A stretch of DNA of 64,000 bases. It comes from Streptomyces sp. MP131-18. GTDB taxonomy: Bacteria; Actinomycetota; Actinomycetes; Streptomycetales; Streptomycetaceae. Positions 8,901 to 16,766 of the stretch are shown in pieces; within the stretch, counting starts at the first letter, position 1, and each line of letters begins with the position of its first letter. A model generated the notes under the pieces. It did no database searches. It had not been told where the DNA came from and saw only the letters and a list, made by a program, of their open reading frames with translations. Made by a program: the position numbers and the translations under genes. The stretch is from NCBI RefSeq assembly GCF_001984575.1, contig NZ_LZNS01000001.1, positions 685,938 through 749,937 on the forward strand, in the 5' to 3' direction.

Positions 8901-9161
8901 GGATTCGCCGAGGTCGGGGACGCGCGCGTCCGGCTGGTCGGGGCGATCACCCCGGCGGGCGGGCGTTCGGTGCTGCTGCGGCTCCAGTCCTTCGCGGAGG
9001 AGCCGGTGTCCTGCCCGGTGCACGTCCATTTCCCGGTCGCCGCCGCGCACGAGGCCGACTACCTGGGAACGGCCCGGGGCGCGCTGCCGGTCGAGGAGGG
9101 CCGGGTGACGGTGCCCGTTCCCGCGCTCGGCACGACCGCGGTGCTGCTGGAGCGCCCCTGA
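5973..9161 (+). CDS. Glycoside hydrolase family 38 alpha-mannosidase
   Basis: 1062 residues, without a signal peptide, so probably cytoplasmic. The GH38 N-terminal catalytic domain shows the metal-binding motif HSHLDIGYTD at residues 137-146 and the nucleophile motif MQTDVPG with Asp256. A second metal-ligand His is expected within LFDEHTWG and the helical-domain region downstream. The C-terminal half is the beta-rich GH38 domain (from about residue 680, DATVLENAHLRVRVDL). It follows the permease by 16 bases with GGAGAG before the ATG. It would hydrolyse imported alpha-mannosides to mannose; the linkage preference cannot be read from sequence. The extra 130 residues before the catalytic motif are a beta-type N-terminal region seen in some bacterial members. 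Confidence 0.92.
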   Translation: MTTRALVRTTAWDNDRIRDSLRASVVSAEGTLGGVPVRLTQEPLLRRAAGGGLLQSLRVEAVGGAAPPARLTVRTASSGALPVEQLAGPNGSVRLLVPAVDAARRVTVTADGAADPSDGVEVELTPQRQWTIHLVHHSHLDIGYTDPQGHVLAEHLSFLDSCLELTGATDSWSEESKFRWCVESLLSFQQWADARPVEQVEEFVRRVREGRIELTAMPFNLHTETCSTDELHELLRPAREVANRFGVSFTSAMQTDVPGSVVGLVDALASAGVRYLSVAHNWAGRSVPHLVGGDKLPRLFRWRAPSGRSVLVWMTDTPHGLAYMEGPLLGFDTDYASVDDLLPAYLTSLANNPYPYEEGVFGWPMDREQISREPYPWDVLHLRVQGKFGDNAPPRRIIADTVRRWNETWAYPQLRLSRNEDFFTDAEARLGDRIQTFEGDWTDWWVDGVGSGAMPLSLARTAQGVVADAQTIGTFAGVLGAPGAEDDTRDAAGVYEAVSLFDEHTWGASDPWTHGHDHGHSGEDQWHWKYGQARRGHDDGQSLLNRAAARLGQRLARPAGAAAAFHVVNTCSWTRTEVARIFLPESSVPLEQPVAVLDARTGERLEHQEEGQVNDTHRDAGRFLVLRVTDVPPAGSVRLDVVATAGDGVGGDGAVPDSIMRRNPTGTTDRQDPAGTAERALARPDATVLENAHLRVRVDLARACIASIVDKASGAELVRQDAVVGFNGYLHDSYTTAGAFNHNSSRTTASDRLEHLGVRAVAPPAALIDRRSTAVAEILVYETHPAGANRVRTTLTLPHGIARLDVANSVDKDATLGKESAYFAFPFAFGSPRVRMEASGGATGSGLPVVPGSARHMRAVRRWVTLEEDGLTVAWSTQDAPLVQFGNIALPYAPFPATLEKDEPATVFSWIHNNLWDTNFPSQQGFEFPFRYSVACAPAERSAGLGPRTAAAFSRPLHAVRARGEAVADGAAAAALGFAEVGDARVRLVGAITPAGGRSVLLRLQSFAEEPVSCPVHVHFPVAAAHEADYLGTARGALPVEEGRVTVPVPALGTTAVLLERP

Positions 9162-9220
9162 CCCGGGGCGGCTCCCCACCCCCTTCTGCTTCACGAGAGC
9201 AACGAACGCAAGGAGAACGC

Positions 9221-10906
9221 GTGTACCGGCTCGATCCGCGCTACCCCACGGCGCCGCAGGCGGCCCTGGCCACCGGGTGGCCCGCCGTGGCGGCGCGACT
9301 TCCGTCAGGCCCCGCGGTCGTCGCGGTCGAAGGACCGCCGTCCGTTGACTGGCCCGCCCTGGCCGCCCGGCTGCGGCAGGAGCTGGCAGGGCGCGCGACC
9401 GCGGTGCAGCTGCTGGACGTGCGCACGCACTACGCGCCACCGGGAACGGTGAGCCGCCGCACCCTCCCCGAGGAGGCCGACGACCCCTATTTCCCGCGCC
9501 TGGCGGAAAATGCCCTGGACGACCTGTTCGACGCTCCGCCGTCCGTGCCGCGGCCCGCCGACGGACTGGTGCTGGTCTACGGCCCGGGGGCGGCGCTGAC
9601 CGCGCACGACGTGCTGTGGTACGCGGACCTGCCGAAGCGGTACGCGGAGGCCGCGGTGGCGGCGGGCGGCGGGGAGAACCTGGGCCTGCCCGGCAGGCCG
9701 GCCGATCTGCGGCGGCTGTTCTACGTGGACTGGCCGATGCTCGACCGGCACCGGGACGCCCTGGCACCCCGGATCGACGGGTGGCTGGACGTGCAGGAGG
9801 CCGGGGCGCCGACCCTGCTGGACGGGGACGGGATGCGGGCCACGCTGGCGCGGCTGGCCCGCCGCCCGGTGCGCACCAGGCCGTACTTCAACTCCACGCC
9901 GTGGGGCGGTCACTGGGCGCAGCGCGAGCTGGGTTTCGCTCCGCGGGCCCGCAACACCGCCCTCGGGTACGAGCTGATCGCCCCGGAGTCGGGCATCCTC
10001 GTCGGCGAGGGGCCGGGGCGCCAGGTGGAGCTGCCGTTCCAGCTGATGTGCGTGCTGCATCCGCGGGAGGTGCTGGGCGAGGCGGTGCACGCGGCGTTCG
10101 GCACCTCGTTCCCGATCCGCTTCGACTACCTGGACACGGTGGACGGCGGCAACCTGTCGGTGCACTGCCATCCGCGGGAGCGGTACATGCGGGAGCGGTT
10201 CGGCTGGTCCTACACGCAGCACGAGACGTACTACGTGACGTTCGGCGGCCCCGACGCGCGGGTGTTCCTCGGCCTGCGCGAGGACGTGGACCTCGACCTG
10301 TTCCGCACGGAGGTCGAGAAGGCCGCGGCCGAGCAGGTGCCGATGCGCCCGGAGGACCACGTGCTGACGTTCCCCGCGGAACGCGGGCAGCTGTTCATGA
10401 TCCCCGCGGGCACCCCGCACTCCAGCGGCGCGGGGAACCTGGTGCTGGAGATCAGCGCCACGCCCTACCTGTACAGCCTGCGGTTCTACGACTGGCAGCG
10501 CCCCGACGCGAACGGCCGCCCGCGCCCGCTGCCGTTCCGGCACGGTCTGGCCAACCTCGACACGGCGCGGCGCGGCGCCGCGGTCGAACGCGACCTGGTG
10601 CCGCGCCCGCGTACGCTGCGCCGCGGAGAGGGCTGGGAGGAAGAGGTGGTGGGCGCGCTGGACGAGATGTTCTACGAGGTCCGCAGATTCACGCTCCGGG
10701 CGGGGGCACGCGCCGAGGACGACACGGCCGGCCGGTTCCACGTGCTGAACGTGGTGGAGGGCGCGGGCGTGACCGTGGAAACGGCGGCGGGCGACCGGCA
10801 CGAGCTGGCGTTCGCCGAAACGCTGACCGTGCCCGCGGCCGTCGGCGCCTACCGGCTGGTGCCGCACGGCGGGCCGGCGCGCGTGGTCAAGGCGCTCGTG
10901 CGGTGA
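9221..10906 (+). CDS. Mannose-6-phosphate isomerase-like cupin protein
   Basis: 561 residues starting at a GTG with AAGGAGA 5-6 bases upstream. The C-terminal half looks like class I phosphomannose isomerase: NSTPWGGHW near residue 223, metal-ligand motif LSVHCHPRERY near 312, QHETYYV, and IPAGTPHSSGAG near 394. The N-terminal 200 residues resemble a nucleoside-kinase-like segment (VVAVEGPPSVDWPALAARL, a degenerate P-loop position) and are not part of classical ManA. It ends in a second cupin-like segment. The stop overlaps the ROK kinase start (GTGA, 10903-10906), so the two proteins are made together. The likely job is mannose-6-phosphate to fructose-6-phosphate conversion, but the fused N-terminus leaves room for another activity. 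Confidence 0.78.
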   Translation: MYRLDPRYPTAPQAALATGWPAVAARLPSGPAVVAVEGPPSVDWPALAARLRQELAGRATAVQLLDVRTHYAPPGTVSRRTLPEEADDPYFPRLAENALDDLFDAPPSVPRPADGLVLVYGPGAALTAHDVLWYADLPKRYAEAAVAAGGGENLGLPGRPADLRRLFYVDWPMLDRHRDALAPRIDGWLDVQEAGAPTLLDGDGMRATLARLARRPVRTRPYFNSTPWGGHWAQRELGFAPRARNTALGYELIAPESGILVGEGPGRQVELPFQLMCVLHPREVLGEAVHAAFGTSFPIRFDYLDTVDGGNLSVHCHPRERYMRERFGWSYTQHETYYVTFGGPDARVFLGLREDVDLDLFRTEVEKAAAEQVPMRPEDHVLTFPAERGQLFMIPAGTPHSSGAGNLVLEISATPYLYSLRFYDWQRPDANGRPRPLPFRHGLANLDTARRGAAVERDLVPRPRTLRRGEGWEEEVVGALDEMFYEVRRFTLRAGARAEDDTAGRFHVLNVVEGAGVTVETAAGDRHELAFAETLTVPAAVGAYRLVPHGGPARVVKALVR

Positions 10907-11757
10907 TTCCGGTACTCGACATCGGCGGCACCCACGTGACGGCCGCCCTGGTGGACCCGGCGCGGGCGGTGGTCGCCGCCCGCCGCCGGGACCCGCTCCT
11001 GCCGCACGGCGCCGCGGAGCACATTCTGGGCGCGGTGCTCGGCTGCGCCGCGGCGCTGCCCGAGCCGCCGGACGGCGTATGGGGGGTCGCGGTGCCGGGC
11101 CCGTTCGACTACGCGGGCGGGATCGCGCGGTACGAGGGAGTCGGGAAGTTCGACAGCCTGTACGGGGTGGACATGCGTGCCGCGCTGCTCGCCGGGCTGC
11201 CGGGCCGGCCGGCCGGCGTGGTCTTCCTCAACGACGCGCACGCCTTCCTGGTCGGCGAGTGGCACGCCGGTGCCGCCCGGGGGCACCGGCGCTGCGTGGG
11301 CATCACGCTCGGCACGGGCGTGGGCTCGGCGTTCCTCGACGGCGGCCGGGTGTGCCGCGCGGGGCCCGGGGTGCCGCCGGACGGCCGCGTCGACCTGCTG
11401 ACGCTGCACGGGCGCCCGCTGGAGGAGACGGTGTCGCGCCGCGCCATCCTCGCCGCGTACGGCGATCGGGACGCCGACGTCGCCGACATCGCCGCGCGGG
11501 CGCGTTCCGGCGAGGAACGGGCCGGGCGGGTGCTCGGGGACGCGCTGCGCGACCTTGGCAGTGTCCTGGCACCCGCTCTAGACTCCTTCGGTGCTTCCGG
11601 GCTCGTGGTCGGCGGATCGATGGCGGGCTCCTGGGACCTCGTGGGTCCCGCGCTGCGGGCCGGCCTCGGCCCGGTGACGGCCGCCGTGACGGCGGCCGCC
11701 CTAGGCGCCGACGCACCGCTGCTCGGCGCGGCGCATGCCGCGGCCGGGAGCCGATAG
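10903..11757 (+). CDS. ROK family sugar kinase lacking the zinc motif
   Basis: 284 residues, GTG start overlapping the upstream stop. The ATP-binding signature LDIGGTHVTAALVD is at residues 4-17, VPGPFD follows, and the catalytic aspartate is in LNDAHAF. The second phosphate loop is LGTGVGSAF. The CxCGxxGCxE zinc-binding cluster and the AGExGH motif that define most ROK proteins are absent; that stretch reads GPGVPPDGRVDLLTLHG instead. It is therefore a divergent kinase-type ROK rather than a DNA-binding one (there is no HTH). In this operon it is the natural candidate to phosphorylate the mannose released by the GH38 enzyme. That assignment is inferred. Confidence 0.8.
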   Translation: MIPVLDIGGTHVTAALVDPARAVVAARRRDPLLPHGAAEHILGAVLGCAAALPEPPDGVWGVAVPGPFDYAGGIARYEGVGKFDSLYGVDMRAALLAGLPGRPAGVVFLNDAHAFLVGEWHAGAARGHRRCVGITLGTGVGSAFLDGGRVCRAGPGVPPDGRVDLLTLHGRPLEETVSRRAILAAYGDRDADVADIAARARSGEERAGRVLGDALRDLGSVLAPALDSFGASGLVVGGSMAGSWDLVGPALRAGLGPVTAAVTAAALGADAPLLGAAHAAAGSR

Positions 11758-11780
11758 CCGAGAAAGGACAGCCGGGCACG

Positions 11781-12842
11781 ATGCCGCACGCGCCAGGGCA
11801 CAGGGCCGATCGGCCGACTCTCCGGGACGTCGCCAAGCGGGCCGCGGTCAGCGCCATGACCGTCACCCGCGTGCTGCGGGACGATCCGCGGGTGCTGCCG
11901 GGGACCAGGGAACGGGTGCTCGCCGCCGTCGCCGAGCTGGGCTACCGGCCGAACACGGTCGCGCGCAGCCTGCGGCTCGGGCGCGGCAGCGGCCTCGTCG
12001 GACTGGTCGTCACCAACCTGGCCAACCCGTTCTACTCGCGGCTGGCGCTGGGCGTGGACAGCGTGGTCGGGCCGCACGGGCTGAAGACCGTCATCGGGAA
12101 CACCCGTCAGGACCTGGACGTCGAACGGGAGCTGGTGGCTGACCTGGTGGGCCGCCGCGTCGACGGCATCATCGCGGTGCCCGCGGGCACCGACCAGCGG
12201 CATCTGGCCGCCGCGGTGGCGCAGGGGGTGCCGGTGGTCTGCGCCAGCCGGCCGCCGGCGGGTTTCGAGGCGGACCACGTGCTGGTGGACGACTTCGGCG
12301 GGGCGCGGGAGGCGACGGAGCGGCTGCTCGCGCTGGGGCACCGGCGCATCGGCTTCCTCGGCCCGCCGGCCGCCGTGTACACCAGCACCGAGCGGCTGCG
12401 CGGGTACCGGGCGGCGCTCGAAGCGGCGGGCCTGCCCGCCACGGACGACGTGATCAGCCAGGGGCAGCAGGACATCGCCACCGCGGAGCGGGCCGCGGCG
12501 GGGCTGCTGGCGCTGCCCGCGCCGCCGACCGCGCTGTTCTGCTCCAACAACCGCAACACGATCGGCGCCTTCCGGGCGGTGAGCGCGGCGGGCGGCGACA
12601 CGGCGCTGGCCGGTTTCGACGATTTCGAACTGGCGGACTCGCTGGGTCTGCCGCTGACCATCCAGGCGTACGACAGCGACGAACTCGGCCGCGAGGCCGG
12701 CCGGTTGCTGACCGACCGCATGCGGAACGCACCGGCCGCCGGGGGGGCGCCGCGGCGGACGGTCGTGCCCACCCGGGCCGTTCAGTACGGCACACCGCGG
12801 CCCGCCCGGGCCACGGGCGGGAGCGGGACGGCACCGGCCTGA
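11781..12842 (+). CDS. LacI family transcriptional regulator (alpha-mannoside operon)
   Basis: 353 residues. The N-terminal HTH (PTLRDVAKRAAVSAMTVTRV, about residues 13-32) and hinge region (NTVARSLRLGRG) are followed by a periplasmic-binding-protein-like effector domain beginning GLVGLVVTNLANPFYS. It is the last gene of the operon, 23 bases after the ROK gene with GAAAGGA upstream. The protein most likely represses its own operon by binding the inverted repeat at 2817-2834; a mannose-containing ligand would relieve repression. In LacI proteins the recognition helix is usually TVSRVLN; here it is TVTRVLR, which may indicate a non-standard operator. Confidence 0.9.
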   Translation: MPHAPGHRADRPTLRDVAKRAAVSAMTVTRVLRDDPRVLPGTRERVLAAVAELGYRPNTVARSLRLGRGSGLVGLVVTNLANPFYSRLALGVDSVVGPHGLKTVIGNTRQDLDVERELVADLVGRRVDGIIAVPAGTDQRHLAAAVAQGVPVVCASRPPAGFEADHVLVDDFGGAREATERLLALGHRRIGFLGPPAAVYTSTERLRGYRAALEAAGLPATDDVISQGQQDIATAERAAAGLLALPAPPTALFCSNNRNTIGAFRAVSAAGGDTALAGFDDFELADSLGLPLTIQAYDSDELGREAGRLLTDRMRNAPAAGGAPRRTVVPTRAVQYGTPRPARATGGSGTAPA

Positions 12843-12881
12843 CCGGGAGACGGTGACCGGGGCGGTGCGGCGCCCGCCGGC

Positions 12882-12909
12882 CGGGCTGCCGGGCGCGCCC
12901 GGCAGCCCG
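12882..12909. terminator. Bidirectional hairpin terminator
   Basis: A perfect 12-base-pair stem (CGGGCTGCCGGG with CCCGGCAGCCCG) around a CGCG loop. It sits between the convergent LacI gene ending at 12842 and the dehydrogenase gene ending at 12923. There is no T-tract on either side, as is common in Streptomyces. Confidence 0.8.
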
Positions 12910-12922
12910 CGGGCGCGGGGCG

Positions 12923-14152
12923 TCAGCCTTCGGCGCCCGCCGCCGAGAACGTCACCCGGTGCAGGCCGCCGGGCAGGTCGTTCACCACGTACAGCTCGCC
13001 CTCCGGCGTGGCGCCGAAGGCGGTGACCTGCGTGGGGAACTCGCCGATGGTCGCGCTCTCGTAGCTGCCGTCCTCGGCCTGGCGCAGCCCCCACACCGTG
13101 TTCGAGCAGTAGTCGGTGGCGACGTAGGTGCCCTCGGCGAGGTCGGCGAACTCCGCGCCCCGGTACACGTGGCCGCCGATGACCGCGCAGCCCTCGACGG
13201 ACGTCGGATAGGTGAACACCGGGTCGGTCAGCTCGGCGTCCGGCGCGCACTGGTCGGGATTGAACTCCTCCAGGCCCTCACGGCAGGACCAGCCGAAGTT
13301 CGCGCCGCCCTCGTCGGCACCGATGTGGTCGATCTCCTCCTGACCGCCCTGGCCGACGTCGCCGATCCACAGTGAGCCGTCCGCCGGGTCGAAGGAGAAG
13401 CGCCACGGGTTGCGCAGGCCGTAGGACCAGATCTCGCCGCGCGCGCCCTCGACGCCCGCCAGGGGGTTGTCCTCGGGGATGCAGTAGGCGAGCTCGCCGC
13501 AGGTGGCGCTCACGTCGAGGCGCAGGATCTTGCCGAGCAAGGTGTCCGTGCGCTGCCCGTTGCCCGCGGGGTCGCCGGCGCCGCCGCCGTCCCCGATACC
13601 GAAGTAGAGGTGGCCGTCGCTGCCGAACGCCAGCTGGCCGCCGTTGTGGTTGGCGTACTGCGCGTGCTCCTGGGTGAGCAGCACCTCGTGGCCGCCGTCC
13701 GCGAGGTCGTGGCGGGCCAGCGTCACCGCGCCGTCGGGCAGGGCGGTGTAGGCCAGGTACACCTGCCCGCTCCCGGCGAAGTCGGGCGGCGTGGCGATGC
13801 CGAGCAGCCCGCGCTCGTTGCCCGAGTTGTCGACCCGGTCACCGATGTCGAGCAGCGGCTCGGCGGCGAGGCCGCCCTCGGGGTCGTAGGCACGGACGGT
13901 ACCGGCCTTCTCGGTGATGAACAGCCGGCCGCTGCCGTCGTCCGGGGCGGCGACGGCGGTGGGGCGGGCGAGCCCGGAGGCGACCTGGGTGGCGCTCGCC
14001 GCCAGCTCTTCGAGTGGGAGGGCGGCCGCCCGGGCGGGCGGCTCCTGCCCCGGGTCGTCGGAGGCACCGGCCGTCCAGCCGGTGAGGGCCAGGGGGATCG
14101 GTACGGTCAGGGCGAGGGCCGCGAGCAGGCGGCCGGTCCGGCGGCGTGGCAT
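12923..14152 (-). CDS. Secreted PQQ-type soluble aldose sugar dehydrogenase
   Basis: 409 residues: a signal peptide (basic MPRRRTGR then a hydrophobic run to about residue 27, no lipobox) and a six-bladed beta-propeller of the glucose/sorbosone dehydrogenase family. Landmarks are NERGLLGIA, NHNGGQLAFGSDG with the conserved active-site His, GIGDGG, IWSYGLRNPWRFSFDP and GGHVYRGAEF. Six cysteines occur in the propeller and could form disulfides outside the cell. Related proteins oxidise sugars using pyrroloquinoline quinone; some actinobacterial homologues may use no quinone or are uncharacterised. It is transcribed alone, convergent with the LacI gene. Confidence 0.85.
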   Translation of the reverse strand: MPRRRTGRLLAALALTVPIPLALTGWTAGASDDPGQEPPARAAALPLEELAASATQVASGLARPTAVAAPDDGSGRLFITEKAGTVRAYDPEGGLAAEPLLDIGDRVDNSGNERGLLGIATPPDFAGSGQVYLAYTALPDGAVTLARHDLADGGHEVLLTQEHAQYANHNGGQLAFGSDGHLYFGIGDGGGAGDPAGNGQRTDTLLGKILRLDVSATCGELAYCIPEDNPLAGVEGARGEIWSYGLRNPWRFSFDPADGSLWIGDVGQGGQEEIDHIGADEGGANFGWSCREGLEEFNPDQCAPDAELTDPVFTYPTSVEGCAVIGGHVYRGAEFADLAEGTYVATDYCSNTVWGLRQAEDGSYESATIGEFPTQVTAFGATPEGELYVVNDLPGGLHRVTFSAAGAEG

Positions 14153-14398
14153 ATCGACTCCAGGAATGTGGGGGCTTCCTTGTGACGATGGCGCTGAGAC
14201 CGTCATGTGACGCGTGCGACGGGCGAGTTCGGACGCTACCCCGACTGCCGCCCGCGCCGCCAGGGGTCCTCGTCCGGTAAGGCGGCCGGCGCCGACGCCG
14301 CGGAGAACCCGCGGACAGCCCGCGGGAAAATGCGTGCGCCGGGTGGCAGCTGCCGCTGCGCGGGGGCGCCGCCCCGGGGTGCCGGTATACCGGTGCGC

Positions 14399-15016
14399 AT
14401 GACCGGCATCAGGCTCCTGCGGCGGGCGCTGCCCGTCGCCGTTCTCCTGCCCCTCGCCCTGCTCGGCGGCGCCCCGCCCGCGGCGGCGGCCCCGGCCGAT
14501 CCGCTCCACCGCGTGGCCGAGGCGTCCGAGCGGCGGCTGGCCACGGCCGCCGACGTGGCCGCGGTCAAGTGGGCCACCGGGACGCCCGTGGACGACCCGG
14601 CGCGGGAGGGCGAGGTGCTCGCCCGCGGGCGCGCGCTGGCCGCGGGCGCCGGACTCGATCCCGCCGTGGCGGAACGGGTGCTCGCCGACCAGATCGCGGC
14701 GAGCAAGACGGTGCAGCGGGCGTTGCACCGGCGGTGGGCCGTACGGCCCGCGTCGCGCCCGGCCACGGAGCCCGGCGGGCTGGCGGGGGTGCGCGGGGAG
14801 ATCGACGCGGCGGACCGCGCGCTGGTGGCGGCGCTCGCCGCGGCGGGGTCGCAGCGGGACGCGCCGGCGTGCGCCGGGCGGCTGGCCGTCCGGCGCACGC
14901 ACGTCGCCCTGGAACGCCGCCTCGACGGCCTGCGTTCCAGGGCGCTCGCACAATCGCTCGCGTCCGTGTGCCCGGGGGCCGGCCCCCGGGGTACGGGCGT
15001 CAGCGCGCCGGGGTGA
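14399..15016 (+). CDS. Secreted chorismate mutase, AroQ-gamma type
   Basis: 205 residues with a signal peptide ending near PAAAAPADP (about residue 35). The mature protein is all-helical and keeps the AroQ pattern: ERRLATAADVAAVKW (catalytic Arg and Lys), DDPAREGEVL and DQIAASKTVQ. These match the secreted, dimer-type mutases of Mycobacterium and Streptomyces that convert chorismate to prephenate outside the cytoplasm. The role of secreted forms is unclear. The ATG at 14399 is favoured; an in-frame GTG two codons earlier is possible. The last 17 bases overlap the convergent MFS gene ending at 15000. Confidence 0.82.
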   Translation: MTGIRLLRRALPVAVLLPLALLGGAPPAAAAPADPLHRVAEASERRLATAADVAAVKWATGTPVDDPAREGEVLARGRALAAGAGLDPAVAERVLADQIAASKTVQRALHRRWAVRPASRPATEPGGLAGVRGEIDAADRALVAALAAAGSQRDAPACAGRLAVRRTHVALERRLDGLRSRALAQSLASVCPGAGPRGTGVSAPG

Positions 15017-16715
15017 CGGGTGCCTCGTCCTGCGCCTCGCCGGCGTCCCGCGGCCCGTCCTCGGCCAGGTTCCGCGGCTCGGTGCCCCGCTCCGTCGCCG
15101 CCTCCCCGGGCGTCTCCCCGGCCTCCTGAAGCCGTGCGGCCTCGGCCTCCTCGGCGAGCCGCTCGGTGCCGCTGGTGGTCTTGAGCGGCTTCTCCTTGAT
15201 GAAGAGGACGACGAGCAGCGCGATGGCGGCGAACGGGGTGGCCACCAGGAACAGGTCCGCGGTGGCGGTGCCGTAGGCGTCCTGCACGACCTCCCGCACC
15301 GGCGCGGGGAGCACCGCGATGTCGGGCACGGCGCCGTGCCCGCCTCCGCCGCCCTCGCCGCCGCCCTCGGCGCCCGGGAGGTTGGCGGACATCTCGCTGG
15401 CGACCCGGTTGGCCAGGATCGCGCCGAGGACGCTGGTGCCGATGGTGCCGCCCATGCTGCGGAAGAACGACAGCACGGAGGTGGCCGCGCCCAGGTCGGC
15501 GGCCGGAACGTCGTTCTGCGCGGCCAGCACCAGGTTCTGCATGAGCAGGCCGACGCCGATGCCGAGGACGGCCATGTAGAGGCTGAGCAGGCCGAAGCCG
15601 GTGTCCGCGTCGACGGTGGCGAGCATGGCGAGTCCCGCGGTCATGGCCACGCCGCCGATGACGAGGTAGATCTTCCATTTCCCCGTGGCGGTGATGAGCT
15701 GGCCCGCGACGGTGGACGACACCAGCAGACCGAAGATCATCGGCAGGCTCATCAGCCCGGCCACCGTCGGGGACTTGCCCAGCGCGACCTGGAAGTACTG
15801 GGACAGGAAGACGGTGCCGCCGAACATCGCCAGGCCGACCAGCAGGCTGGCGACGGTCGTCAGGGTGACGGTGCGGTTGCGGAAGATGCCCATCGGGATG
15901 ACCGGTTCGGGCACGCGCGTCTCGACGATCACCGCGGCCACGAGCAGCAGCACGCCGCCGCCGGTCAGTACGGCCGTCTGCCAGGACGCCCAGTCGAACT
16001 GGTTGCCCGCGAGGGAGGTCCAGATCAGCAGCGAGCACACGCCCGCGACGATGAGGAACGCGCCCAGGTAGTCGATCTTGACGTCCCGCCGCAGGGTGGG
16101 GAGCGACAGGGTTCGCTGGAGCAGGAAGATCGCGGCGGTGGCGAAGGGCACGCCGATGAAGAAGCACCAGCGCCAGCCGAGCCAGGAGGTGTCGACCAGC
16201 AGGCCGCCGATCAGCGGCCCGGCGACGGTGCCGACGGCGAAGACGGCGCCGAATATCCCTGCGTACTTGCCGAGCCGGCGCGGCGGGATGACGGCGGCCA
16301 TCACAACCTGGACGAGCGCCGTCAGACCGCCCGCGCCGATGCCCTGCACGACGCGGCTGAAGATCAGCACCTCGATGCCCTGCGAGAAGCCGGCCACCAG
16401 CGAGCCCACGACGAACAGGGCGAGCGAAGCCTGGAGCAGCAGCTTCTTGTTGTACAGGTCGGAGAGCTTGCCCCACAGCGGAACGGTGGCGGTCATCGCC
16501 AGCAGTTCGGAGGTGACGACCCACGTGTAGGAGGACTGGCTCGCGCCGAGGTCGGTGATGATGCGGGGCAGCGCGTTGGCCACCACGGTGCCGGCCAGGA
16601 TGGCGACGAACATGCCGGCCATGAGACCGGACATGGCCTGGAGTATCTGGCGTTCTGTCATGGGCGGCGGTGCGTTTTCCGGCACCTCTGTTGTGGTCAC
16701 AACGTCCTTCTTCAT
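15000..16715 (-). CDS. DHA2-type MFS multidrug exporter (EmrB/QacA)
   Basis: 571 residues with about 14 membrane segments. Motif A appears as GKLSDLYNKK and the antiporter motif C as AVGTVAGPLIGGLL, both diagnostic of drug/proton antiporters. The C-terminal 60 residues form a charged, Glu-rich cytoplasmic tail (EEAEAARLQEAGE). A Gly/Glu-rich loop (GAEGGGEGGGGGH) lies before the last segments. It is the second gene of a two-gene unit behind the TetR regulator, with 51 bases between them, so it is probably induced when that repressor binds its ligand. The substrate is unknown. Confidence 0.9.
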   Translation of the reverse strand: MKKDVVTTTEVPENAPPPMTERQILQAMSGLMAGMFVAILAGTVVANALPRIITDLGASQSSYTWVVTSELLAMTATVPLWGKLSDLYNKKLLLQASLALFVVGSLVAGFSQGIEVLIFSRVVQGIGAGGLTALVQVVMAAVIPPRRLGKYAGIFGAVFAVGTVAGPLIGGLLVDTSWLGWRWCFFIGVPFATAAIFLLQRTLSLPTLRRDVKIDYLGAFLIVAGVCSLLIWTSLAGNQFDWASWQTAVLTGGGVLLLVAAVIVETRVPEPVIPMGIFRNRTVTLTTVASLLVGLAMFGGTVFLSQYFQVALGKSPTVAGLMSLPMIFGLLVSSTVAGQLITATGKWKIYLVIGGVAMTAGLAMLATVDADTGFGLLSLYMAVLGIGVGLLMQNLVLAAQNDVPAADLGAATSVLSFFRSMGGTIGTSVLGAILANRVASEMSANLPGAEGGGEGGGGGHGAVPDIAVLPAPVREVVQDAYGTATADLFLVATPFAAIALLVVLFIKEKPLKTTSGTERLAEEAEAARLQEAGETPGEAATERGTEPRNLAEDGPRDAGEAQDEAPVTPAR

Positions 16716-16766
16716 GAACTGTGCGGTGAGGGAAGGGGAAAGCGGTCCGACGCGGACCCGTGGGGA

